NCBI GenBank assembly: GCA_963803845.1
Contig: CAWDNZ010000005.1
Span: forward strand, 930,001-994,000
Direction: 5' to 3'
Length of the DNA stretch: 64,000 nt
Source: JABDIY01 sp963803845
GTDB lineage: Bacteria; Actinomycetota; Acidimicrobiia; Acidimicrobiales; SZUA-35
Each line of letters begins with the position of its first letter. The stretch's first letter is position 1. Both the position numbers and the translations under genes were made by a program. Below are positions 24,931-33,247 of this stretch, one piece after another. Under the pieces are notes generated by a model. The model was not told the origin of the DNA, searched no databases, and saw nothing but the letters and a program-made list of their open reading frames with translations.

Positions 24931-25407
24931 GTGCAAACGCAAAAGCTCTACTTGATGACCACGATCTGTTCTGGAAAGTCGCACTTCACCCGGCTCCACC
25001 CACATCATTGCGGCCTTCGTGTCGTTGACTTCACACAGATCAATCGGCGGGCATCCCGAGGCCAAGAACCCGAAGCATCAATTGCCCCAGGGGCGGAGTA
25101 CGGCCAACGGATCATCAAGTTTCTTGAAGGGCAAACCGAACCGATCGCTGTGCTCGGACGACGTGGGCCAGCGGATCCACCCAAATCTGCAGGCATCACA
25201 TATGCGGCGATTCTGATTCCGGTCGATGACCATATTCGGAACTGGAAGCAACGCAAGAAAGATAAACCGTCGACGCGATGGCAGACGTTCTCTGATCTCG
25301 AGGCGAAGCGAGAAAAGCTGCGTCGTTACGCACAGGAGTATGGCATCGACGTCTTCAGTTCCTTCGCCGGCGCGATCGAAGAACTCACCACGAACGAAGT
25401 TGACTGA
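24931..25407 (+). CDS. small P-loop protein, kinase-like, substrate unknown
   Basis: About 158 residues from a GTG at 24931; ATG at 24955 is the alternative. The first strand and loop read KLYLMTTICSGKSHFTR, a Walker A-like motif in which the first Gly of GxxxxGKS is replaced, as in some nucleotide and sugar kinases. Later elements are VVDFTQINRR and a Lys/Arg-rich helical part (NWKQRKKDKPSTRW, LEAKREKLRRYAQEYGIDVF) that could be a lid. It is shorter than most adenylate-kinase-fold enzymes. It lies 187 bp upstream of, and on the same strand as, the first APH-like kinase, and probably belongs to the same accessory cluster. Function unknown. Confidence 0.5.
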   Translation: MQTQKLYLMTTICSGKSHFTRLHPHHCGLRVVDFTQINRRASRGQEPEASIAPGAEYGQRIIKFLEGQTEPIAVLGRRGPADPPKSAGITYAAILIPVDDHIRNWKQRKKDKPSTRWQTFSDLEAKREKLRRYAQEYGIDVFSSFAGAIEELTTNEVD

Positions 25408-25581
25408 CATCGTTGAGCTGAGTCGTCGACGCATATTCTTCCGCCCCCGAGTCTCCAAACCAGAGCGAAGAAACCATCGATCACTGCGCACACAGATGCA
25501 AACCAAACAACTACGGCCTCGAGACAACCATTCCGACGAAACACAGGCCAAGTCAATCTGATCCAGCTCCTTGCCTTGCCC

Positions 25582-25587
25582 TACCGT
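25582..25587 (+). promoter_or_regulatory. -10 element TACCGT before APH-like kinase A
   Basis: TACCGT ends 7 nt before the ATG at 25595, which suggests a leaderless transcript for kinase A and supports that start over the TTG at 25571. Confidence 0.35.
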
Positions 25588-25594
25588 GTACTTG

Positions 25595-26960
25595 ATGAGC
25601 ACTGAGGCAGATGACAGCATGAACGTGCACTCCTTCTACGATTCATGCTGCGCGAAGGCGAAGTCTTCGGACGTGATGCGCGAGATTCTCGGTCGTCTGA
25701 TTCCGGAGTTGGCGACGGGAACAGTCGAGATCGAAAAGCTGAAGTGCAAACTGAGCCACGAGCGATCTACGAACTGCGTGTTCCAGTACACACTCTCCAT
25801 TCGCGACATCCAGGGCGGGGACATGGAGGAGCGCGTCTTTTACGGCTCGCTCGATCGGCGACTCGACGCTCGAGGACCGGATCTCGCCGCGTTTGTGAAC
25901 GAAGGGCCCTCTCGCTACTACGTCGCAGAATTGGAAATGCTGGTGTGGGAGTTTCCTCACGACCCGTCTATGAAGTCTTTGAGAGACCTCTTGACCGACG
26001 AGGCCATGAGGGATCTTCTCCGGACAAGTCCAGCGCGATTCGAGGTGTCCAAGCAAGCGGCACTGCAAAAGAGCTCGGTGAAGTCGGTTCGTTACCACCC
26101 ACAGAGTCGCTGCGTGCTGGAGCACCGATTGATTGTTCGTGACGGGGGCCACGATGTCGCGCTTCACTTCTTTTCCAAGACCTTTGCGCAACGTAGCGGC
26201 GCCGCGATCTATGACGCGATGGACCAGCTCTGGCGCAACATGAATCGGTTCGGGAAGCCGGGGATACCCGAACCGCTGTACTACGACGCCGATCGAGGGA
26301 CGATGTATCTCTCGGCCCTTGAAGGGCCACCGGCTGTCGATCTGATTCTGGGCGAGAGCATGCCGCAGCTCGCTGCCGACACTGGAAGACTGATGTCGAG
26401 GTTCCATCGGAGCCGCGTGGCTGGCTTGGAAGAGCGGAGCGTGGAGAACGATCTTCGGATGGCGCGGCGTGGTCCGACGGCGCTTCGCTCCTGGTCGGAA
26501 GATGCCGGTACCCGGGGTGGTCTAGTCGCCAGCCAGCTCGAGGCGCGTGTTGCGGACACGAATGACTTCCCGCTCGCGCCGCTTCACGGCGCATTTCGTT
26601 TGAACCAGATGGTGGTCACCGAACACGGTCCTGGCATCGTCGACTTCGATGGCTTGTGTTCGGGTAACCCGTTAAGCGACGTCGGGGCGTTCGTGGGGTA
26701 CGTGTTGTTCCGCGTGGCGCGCGAAAGAGGTCTCCCTCGACCGCGGGGAAGCCCTCATCGGTCACTTTCTAGCGTCGTACCGTGGGAGCACCCCGTGGGG
26801 GGCACCAGATTCCGCGCTTCGCTGGTACGCCACCGCTTTCCTTCTTGGAAAGCATCTCAAGAACGTCGCAAAACGCCCGCCGAATCGCTACCAACCGGGT
26901 TCACTTGAGCGACTCCTCGACCTCACAGAGCGCGTCATAGATGGTCGTCAGCCGTTGTGA
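25595..26960 (+). CDS. APH-fold phosphotransferase paralogue A, frameshifted, catalytic Asp lost
   Basis: The product belongs to the same family as the six minus-strand kinases. An N-terminal module (STNCVFQYTLSI), the second module VRYHPQSRCVLEHRL and a candidate ATP-binding Lys in FFSKTF are followed by PLHGAFRLNQMVV (331-334 HGAF) and GIVDFDGLCSGNP. The catalytic HGD is HGA, so phosphotransfer is doubtful. The uninterrupted frame stops at 26908 in a nonsensical tail. Removing one A from AAA (26724-26726) restores REEVSLDRGEALIGHFLASY through LLDLTERVIDGRQPL, ending at TGA 26958-26960. The extent given is for the restored gene. Either a recent pseudogene or a base error. Convergent to kinase B, 33 bp apart. 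Confidence 0.65.
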
Positions 26961-26993
26961 CCACGCGCCGGTGGCGGCGAGCCGAGTCCGCGA

Positions 26994-28337
26994 CTAACGA
27001 CCGTACGACGAGCCATCCAGCGAGTCTTGGGCTTCATCAAGAAAGAGATGCGGGAGAGACGACGGGCCGGTTTCAGAGAACGGATGGTGTCGAAACGCCC
27101 GAATCGCTGACCGGACCAAGGCAATGTTCTCCAGCACACGCACTCGCTCGACAAACCCAGCGTCCGGTTTAGCGTGGCACTCGTATTCGGAAAGGAATCT
27201 GTCTGCGAGGTTCCTGTAGGAAATCTTGCCGGTTTGTCGAGCCCGCCGTCGAAGCTTGGTCAAGAAATTTGCAACGTCAATTGCCGGATCTCCTGCGCAG
27301 GAAAGATCGAAGTCCAGTACCACAACTTCTTGATTCCGAAGCAACAATTGACTCGGCGTGAAGTCGCCGTGGATCAGACAGTTTGTCCCTTCTACGCAGT
27401 GCTCTGCACGGCGTGCGACTTCGGACATGAGTGGCCCAACGCGACTTCCCAGGTCTGGTCTCACGGCTTCGACTGGCCGGATTGCACTACGGAGTTGCTG
27501 TAATTCGCCGGCGAGGTTTCTGCCGCCAGAGCTGGGAGCTTGATGAGAATGAAGTGCGGAGAGAGCCCAGGCCGCTCGTCGAACTGCAAGATTCACGTCT
27601 GCACCCAACTCGTTGCTCCGGTTGAGGACCTCACTCAAAGTGGATCCTGGTTCATACTTCATAATGAAGAGGTTCAATTCGGGAATGAGTTGCAGGGGTC
27701 GGGGTACGGAAACACCCCTCTCAGCCAACCAGACGTAGGCCGCGTTGAGCCGATCCCAGGACTCTTGTGCTTGATTGATTGACCGGTACACCTTGGCCAC
27801 CGCAATTGGAGACGTATCTGAGGAATTGTTCATTCGGTATGCCAGCACCGCCCGCCGGTGCGGACGATACTGAAGAACCTCAATAGTCAGCGGTGGATTT
27901 TCGTTGCTTGCGGACCTAAGACCGAGGGCGTCAATTACGGGCGTCATGTGCTCCGGCGAGAGCGCCGTGGGGAGGGAGGGCAGGGCCCAATCGGACGGGA
28001 AGAACTCCACGAGCACGTCGACGTCCTTGACATAGACTGCCCGGCCGTCGTCGTCCGAATAGTACTTCTCGTGAACGGCCTCAGCTCGCCGGCCTCTGGC
28101 CACGCTCACCACAGCCATCGACTTCGCCTCTGATCCATCAACGCCAGCCCCCGGCTTGAGCATGCAGAGGATTGCGCACTTCCGACCAGGTCGATAGGCC
28201 ATATCCAGGATGTCGACGGTCGCTGGCATTGAGCCTGGGCCGAGTGTCGGGAGGATCTCGTGATCGAGAAAGAAATCGTTCAGCCTTTCGGTCGATGCGA
28301 CCAGCTCAAGCGCTGGAAGGTCAGGATCGGCGATCAA
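26994..28337 (-). CDS. APH-fold phosphotransferase paralogue B
   Basis: 447 residues from a TTG. Layout: an N-terminal helix DPDLPALELVAS; a first N-lobe-like module AYRPGRKCAILCML (48-60); a linker with VLVEFFPSDWALPSLPTALSP; a second module EVLQYRPHRRAVLAYR (153-168); the ATP Lys in VAKVYR (Lys182); HGDFTPSQLL (323-332, catalytic Asp325, Gln at the usual metal-binding Asn); and LDFDLSCAGDPAIDVANF (DFD 342-344, metal). It should transfer phosphate from ATP to an OH group. The substrate is unknown, and the cluster points to a glycan rather than an antibiotic. Last gene of the operon, 24 bp after C. Confidence 0.7.
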   Translation of the reverse strand: MIADPDLPALELVASTERLNDFFLDHEILPTLGPGSMPATVDILDMAYRPGRKCAILCMLKPGAGVDGSEAKSMAVVSVARGRRAEAVHEKYYSDDDGRAVYVKDVDVLVEFFPSDWALPSLPTALSPEHMTPVIDALGLRSASNENPPLTIEVLQYRPHRRAVLAYRMNNSSDTSPIAVAKVYRSINQAQESWDRLNAAYVWLAERGVSVPRPLQLIPELNLFIMKYEPGSTLSEVLNRSNELGADVNLAVRRAAWALSALHSHQAPSSGGRNLAGELQQLRSAIRPVEAVRPDLGSRVGPLMSEVARRAEHCVEGTNCLIHGDFTPSQLLLRNQEVVVLDFDLSCAGDPAIDVANFLTKLRRRARQTGKISYRNLADRFLSEYECHAKPDAGFVERVRVLENIALVRSAIRAFRHHPFSETGPSSLPHLFLDEAQDSLDGSSYGR

Positions 28338-28361
28338 GTTGCTGTCTGCCCTGCTCAGAGT

Positions 28362-29671
28362 TCATGGACACACCGATACGCCTTCTCTCAGATACGCGTA
28401 GGGTCGAGATTCAGACCCGTTAAGCATGTACTCCTGTGGTGCGTGGCGAAAGCTGCGTATGGCGCTCTGAACATGTACAAATGCGCGGGTGAGCTGGGCA
28501 CGTTCGACCAGACCGCTTGTTCGTCCTGATGCCGTCTGATATTGCTCTAAGAACTTTTCCGGCATTCCCTCCAACCACTTATGCTCCGAGCGTTTGATTT
28601 CACGGTCCAGTTTGGCCATGAGATTGCCGACATCCAGCGCAGCATCTCCAGCTGAAGCCCTGTCGAAGTCAAGCATGGAAACCCGGTCCCCATCACACAG
28701 GAGCTGATTCAGTGTGAAGTCGCCGTGACAGACCGAAACGAAGTTCTCGGGGTACTGCCCGTCGTGGAAGGCGATGCGGTTCAACAGAGCGTCAACATCT
28801 CCCGCCAGCTCCGGCGCAACGATCTTCAATCTTGTCAGATGACGGCGGACACGCCGGATCTCCGATGTCAATGTCCTCGACCGTGCGGACGGTATCGGGC
28901 CAAGCGTGTGAAGCGCCGACAAAGCTTCAGCCACAAGAGCTGACGTTCCTATGGCTTCGATGCTGCTTGTACTGGCACGCAATCTGGCCTTCATGGAAAT
29001 TCCGGCTGCTCGTTCCATTATCAGGGCGCTCATCGGTTCGGAAACACCGAGCGGTCTGGGTATGTTCAAGCCTGCCGCGGCGGCCTTTGGACGCAGATCT
29101 GCGATCAGATCCGCCGCTAGCGCTGCACTGGGTCCCGGCGGAAACACCTTGACGATCACATCGACATCGTCGGCTTCGTTGGCGAAGACTGGACGATAGA
29201 GAAGAACGCACCGGCGGTGCGGTCGATAATGCAGCACATCCGGAGAGCGCCATCGAAGACCGGGATCGCGAGCCTCGCCGAGCGTTGCTGTCATGCTCTG
29301 AGGAGACATCACACTCGGAAGCGTCGGAAGTGCCCAATCGGCAGGGAATAGTTCGACGACGCATCCAAGCCTGGAAGCGTATTCGGAGTCTGGTAGATGA
29401 TCGAGTTGTGCGGCGTCTGCTCCTTTCATGGTCACCAGCGCAACCTGCGGTTGAGCTTCGGATTCATCGTTGACGTGAAAGGAACAACGAATGACGCATT
29501 TCTCTGCCCGGTGTGTAGACCAACGAATCGATTCTGGTTTCCACTGCTTCGCGATCGGGGCCAGAGAACGGGAATGCTTGGTCATAGACAAGCCCTTGCG
29601 ATTTGATCTGACGACCAAGCCAACTCCAGGAACGGGAGTGCAGGGTCGTTCAAGACGGTTGGTGTAGACAT
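28362..29671 (-). CDS. APH-fold phosphotransferase paralogue C, N-terminal frameshift
   Basis: The main frame encodes IRWSTHRAEKCVIRC (first module), ELFPADWALPTLPSVMSP, VLHYRPHRRCVLLYRP (second module), VIVKVFP (ATP Lys), HGDFTLNQLL (about 28726 downward, catalytic Asp present) and LDFDRASAGDAALDVGNLM. The family N-terminus (LNDPALPFLELAWSSDQIAR) is found in a different frame, starting at ATG 29671 with a GAGGAG site inside the 3' end of D. That frame stops at TGA 29584-29582, and the main frame takes over within a few codons, with a possible restart at ATG 29585. One missing base near 29588-29600 explains this. Whether C is active depends on the shift being an error, on restart, or on ribosomal slippage. 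Confidence 0.6.
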
Positions 29672-30990
29672 GACAGCGCCTCCTCAAGAAATTGGTCCGC
29701 AGATTGAACGGGATCTGCCGGCCCGGACTCGGAACGGTGGTCTCTCCGTAGCCTGATTCCGATTTTTGCCAAATCAATGCTTTGCATCAGTTGAGCTCTA
29801 CGACGGAAACCGGCGTCGGCACTTCCATACGCGTCCAAAAAGGCCGCAGCCTGATCGTGAAGATGCCGGCGGTCCCAAAGCACGGCGACCTTGACCAGTG
29901 CGGCCATGAATCTGCCAACATCAATCGCGGGATCTCCGGGGCCGAAACGGTCGAAATCCACAAGCGTCAGGCCGTCGGGACCAGAGATAAGTTGGCTGGG
30001 CGTGTAGTCACCATGAACAAGTCCTTCTGTTCCCGGGGCAGATCGCAGCAAAGCCGCCGAAATCTCGTCCGCGACGCAATCAGCTTGTTTGGCGAATCGA
30101 GGTAGAACCGCCTCAAGCGCGCTGATCTGTTTCTTGACATCCGAAAACTTGGCGTGGAGAGATGAGGGACGACCCCCAGCCACGTTGAGGCGGTGGAGGT
30201 CCCGAAGAGTCCTTGCTGACTGATGTATCAAGCCTTCGGCAACATCTGCTGGCCCGTGAATCACCAACTCCCGTACCGGTGTACCCGGGACCGATTCCAT
30301 GAGAACGAAGCTTCGTTCTTCGACCACCATCAGCGGCGTGGGAAAACGCACTCCGGTCCCGCGAGACTCGGCCCGGAGCGCCTCATGAGTTTCCCATGCA
30401 AGCCGAGACCGCTTGCCAGAGCGATATACCTTCCCGATCAGGTCCTTGGATAATGTTCCAGACGGACTACGACTCGTATACCGCAATGTGCAACGACGGT
30501 TGGGACGATAACGCAGGACCTCAGCAGAAGCCCCGTTGTCGAAGACCTCCTGGGCAACGTCAGTGAGGCCCAGCGCCAGGAGTTCGGGAGCCATCTCTGG
30601 TGGCTGCAACGCCCACTGGAGGGAAGGAAGCTGCGAGTCGTGTGGAAAGATTTCGACAAATCCATGATGTTCGGGAAGCTCGACAGTGCCATCCCCTGGC
30701 CCCACACCTGTCGATGAACCGCTCCGACCAAAAGTTCCCGCCGCGAGATACGAATCACCACCGGCAGAATTCGAGGTGTGTACTTCGTACAACACGACAA
30801 CGTTGCGCTGGGGCGTGTAGTAGACCGATTCCACATCGATGCGGACAGCAATCTCATTCGGCCGAACCCGCGGCAGGATATGGGAGTTGAAGACCGACCT
30901 CATGGCCTGAGACGAGCAGACGGTTCCCAGTTCAGGGAGAGCCGGATCGGAAACCGACATATAGTCAGAGACGTTCACCCTCAATCCCAT
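29650..30990 (-). CDS. APH-fold phosphotransferase paralogue D
   Basis: 446 residues from ATG 30990, which overlaps the E stop by 10 bp; ATG 30960 (MSVSDP) is an alternative. Layout: DPALPELG; first module VYYTPQRNVVVLYEV (57-70); FVEIFPHDSQLPSLQWALQP; second module EVLRYRPNRRCTLRY (157-171); LIGKVYR (ATP Lys187); GLVHGDYTPSQL (HGD 326-328); and LVDFDRFGPGDPAIDVGRFM (DFD 345-347). All kinase-active residues are present, with Gln in place of the metal-ligand Asn. The C-terminal LEEALSC is encoded by codons that also serve as the ribosome-binding site of gene C. Confidence 0.75.
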   Translation of the reverse strand: MGLRVNVSDYMSVSDPALPELGTVCSSQAMRSVFNSHILPRVRPNEIAVRIDVESVYYTPQRNVVVLYEVHTSNSAGGDSYLAAGTFGRSGSSTGVGPGDGTVELPEHHGFVEIFPHDSQLPSLQWALQPPEMAPELLALGLTDVAQEVFDNGASAEVLRYRPNRRCTLRYTSRSPSGTLSKDLIGKVYRSGKRSRLAWETHEALRAESRGTGVRFPTPLMVVEERSFVLMESVPGTPVRELVIHGPADVAEGLIHQSARTLRDLHRLNVAGGRPSSLHAKFSDVKKQISALEAVLPRFAKQADCVADEISAALLRSAPGTEGLVHGDYTPSQLISGPDGLTLVDFDRFGPGDPAIDVGRFMAALVKVAVLWDRRHLHDQAAAFLDAYGSADAGFRRRAQLMQSIDLAKIGIRLRRDHRSESGPADPVQSADQFLEEALSCLHQPS

Positions 30991-32009
30991 CCTGCTGCAT
31001 GGACTACCTGACGCGAGCGGGCAGCCAAGGCAACCGCCCGATCTCGCCAGCCGGGATATCTCTGCCGACGCACTTCATCGGCCGCAAGATTCAAGAATGT
31101 TGCCGCTACCGAGAAGGGTAGTCGATCCATAGGTGTCCCTTGACTGGCTTCGAGGTATCCGCAGCGAAACGCTTCGGCGCAGGTTGCGTATGTATCCCAT
31201 CGCCCTGTTGCTCGCTGGGAAAGCTTCTCCAGCTGAGCGAGGAAGCACCCCACGTCCAATACCGGATCTCCCATCGAGAGCCAATCGAAATCAATGACGC
31301 GAATCCTCGCGCCGTCCCAAAGGACATTTCCGGGATAGAAATCTCTATGGGTCATGGCGAGTCGACTCTGTGTCCAGTTCTCAGCGAGTTCGCGGAGCAA
31401 ACTGGCGGTTTCTCCAACTTGTTTTCGCACAGACTGCGGTACGTGGAGCTGCAAGACCTCGGAGTTCTCCTCGATCTTCTGCAATTCATTTCCCAAACTT
31501 CTCTCCCGGAGGCCCGCTACCGGCACCGTGTCGTGAAGTCTGGCCAGCCATCGCCCGGCGAGATCAAACGGCCGGATATCAAGCAGCGGTGGCTTCAGAG
31601 CGCTGAGCAATTCGCCAGGTACGTACTGTTGGAGCGTGAGTCCGAGATCCGGGAGCAGCGCTAGTGGCTTCGGCATTGCCGAAAATCCATCCTGGGCCAA
31701 GTCGGTGTGCAGCGACATGGTCGTGCGATGCACCTGCGCGGCGAGGTCCGGTCTTCGGTATAACTTGCCGATCAGGATCGTTGGGTCTTCGGCATGCGGA
31801 TGCTTGCTGGTCAGCTCATATCGAAGTGTGCACCGCTTGCCCGGCCAGTGCTTCAGGACCTCCACAGAACAATAAGAGCTTGTCGGCGCGTATGCAGCGC
31901 CGGCGAGAACTTCGATGAGCCGTGGGTGGATGGTTTCGGGGGTGCACGCGTGAGCAAGCCATGGCAAATTCTCATCCTGAATTTTGATGGTCACAGCTGT
32001 TTTGCACAT
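30981..32009 (-). CDS. APH-fold phosphotransferase paralogue E, short form
   Basis: 342 residues, about 100 shorter than its neighbours because the first N-lobe module is missing. It opens in the linker (DENLPWLAHACTPETIHP) and continues with the second module EVLKHWPGKRCTLRYEL (50-66), LIGKLYRR (ATP Lys82), MTHRDFYPGNVLW (HRD 221-223, Asn228) and VIDFDWLSMGDPVLDVGCFL (DFD 240-242). It is the only member with the canonical Asn and with HRD in place of HGD, so it resembles ordinary APH/choline-kinase enzymes most. The ATG overlaps the F stop by 19 bp, with GAGGAG upstream inside F. Confidence 0.75.
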   Translation of the reverse strand: MCKTAVTIKIQDENLPWLAHACTPETIHPRLIEVLAGAAYAPTSSYCSVEVLKHWPGKRCTLRYELTSKHPHAEDPTILIGKLYRRPDLAAQVHRTTMSLHTDLAQDGFSAMPKPLALLPDLGLTLQQYVPGELLSALKPPLLDIRPFDLAGRWLARLHDTVPVAGLRERSLGNELQKIEENSEVLQLHVPQSVRKQVGETASLLRELAENWTQSRLAMTHRDFYPGNVLWDGARIRVIDFDWLSMGDPVLDVGCFLAQLEKLSQRATGRWDTYATCAEAFRCGYLEASQGTPMDRLPFSVAATFLNLAADEVRRQRYPGWRDRAVALAARSRQVVHAAGWD

Positions 32010-33247
32010 TGCAGAGCCTCCTCCAGCAGCAATTCGGCCAGCGAATCAGAACCTCCGAATTGATGCGGTGCATGCCGGAAGTCCCGGACTGCGAGCCTGG
32101 CGAGAGCCAGAGCCTCAGCTACGAGGACCCGATCGGCCACATCATCAATTTCACCGGCATTCGCTCGATAGCAGGCCAGGAATTCTGTGGCGAGCCATCG
32201 TGGAGCTTGGCGTCCATTGGACAATGCGACCTTTCGGAGTTCTGCCATGAAATTGCCGACGTCGAGTGCTGGGTCCCCCGGGGCTGTCCGATCGAAATCT
32301 ACAAGATCTGGGGCCTTGTGTGAGACGAGCAACTGGCTGGGCTTGAAATCGCCGTGGATCAGCGACACTGGCACCGCTCGGCTATCCACCTTTGATTCCA
32401 ACATCAACAACAAGGCGTCCACCTTGCGAGCGAAGTCGCTGGCAACGAGGTGAACCCGGCCAACCCGCGTTCGCAGTGCCCCGATGTCACCGATGACGGT
32501 ACGGACGTCGCCGGCAAGGTCCGGTAGTCGTTGGGCGTGGAACGAAGCCAGCGCGCGGGCAGCGAACATCACGGTCTCACAAGCCACCGCTTCAGCCCGT
32601 TCATCTTCCAAGAGGGATTGAAGAGAACAGCCGCTGACTTCGGCCATGAGCATCAGGTTCATATCGGAAACAAATTGGAGAGGCTCCGGTATGGAGAATC
32701 CCGTTTGTAGCGAGTGGACTGACGACAGGTTGTTCCACGCGAGGCCAGCCTCACGGTGGTCCGGAAACAGCTTTCCGACCATGCCGAGGGAACCCTCTTC
32801 TCCCGGGAACCGCAGGACGCACCGTCGGTGTGGGGAGTAGTGGATCACCTCGCAGCCCGAAGACAACACTGCGGCCAGCGTGGGCAATTGCCAGTCTGCG
32901 GGAAAGAGCTCTATGAGGCACTGATATTCTTCAATGAAGACGGCACTTCCCGCGTTCAACTCAGAGCCGTACGTCTGCTGGTGGACGGCGTGGAGCCGGT
33001 CGTCCTTGGCGAAAGTGACCAACGCAGGAACGGAGGCACGGTACGACCCATCCGACTTCACAACCTCGAGTGTGCAGAGCGTGACGTTCCTCCGCCCCGG
33101 GGAGTACGTGATGTCATTGATCGTGAGACCAGCCGTTTCCGAACCGGGGATCAGTTTGGGCAACACACGATCATCGAACAACTCTGTCAATGCGTGCGAC
33201 GACCACGCCAGATCCAAATGACGCAGGTGTGGATCGGGGCTGATCAC
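31991..33247 (-). CDS. APH-fold phosphotransferase paralogue F
   Basis: The start is set at GTG 33247 in a 4-bp GTGA overlap with G, giving 418 residues; the frame is open further upstream, but that part only mirrors gene G. Layout: DPHLRHLDLAWSS; first module ITYSPGRRNVTLCTLEV (46-62); LIELFPADWQLPTLAAVLSS; second module EVIHYSPHRRCVLRF (133-147); MVGKLFP (ATP Lys159); SLIHGDFKPSQLL (HGD 298-300, Gln304-type ligand); and LVDFDRTAPGDPALDVGNFM (DFD 317-319). The catalytic set is intact. C-terminal LLEEALQC overlaps the signals of gene E. Confidence 0.75.
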   Translation of the reverse strand: MISPDPHLRHLDLAWSSHALTELFDDRVLPKLIPGSETAGLTINDITYSPGRRNVTLCTLEVVKSDGSYRASVPALVTFAKDDRLHAVHQQTYGSELNAGSAVFIEEYQCLIELFPADWQLPTLAAVLSSGCEVIHYSPHRRCVLRFPGEEGSLGMVGKLFPDHREAGLAWNNLSSVHSLQTGFSIPEPLQFVSDMNLMLMAEVSGCSLQSLLEDERAEAVACETVMFAARALASFHAQRLPDLAGDVRTVIGDIGALRTRVGRVHLVASDFARKVDALLLMLESKVDSRAVPVSLIHGDFKPSQLLVSHKAPDLVDFDRTAPGDPALDVGNFMAELRKVALSNGRQAPRWLATEFLACYRANAGEIDDVADRVLVAEALALARLAVRDFRHAPHQFGGSDSLAELLLEEALQCAKQL

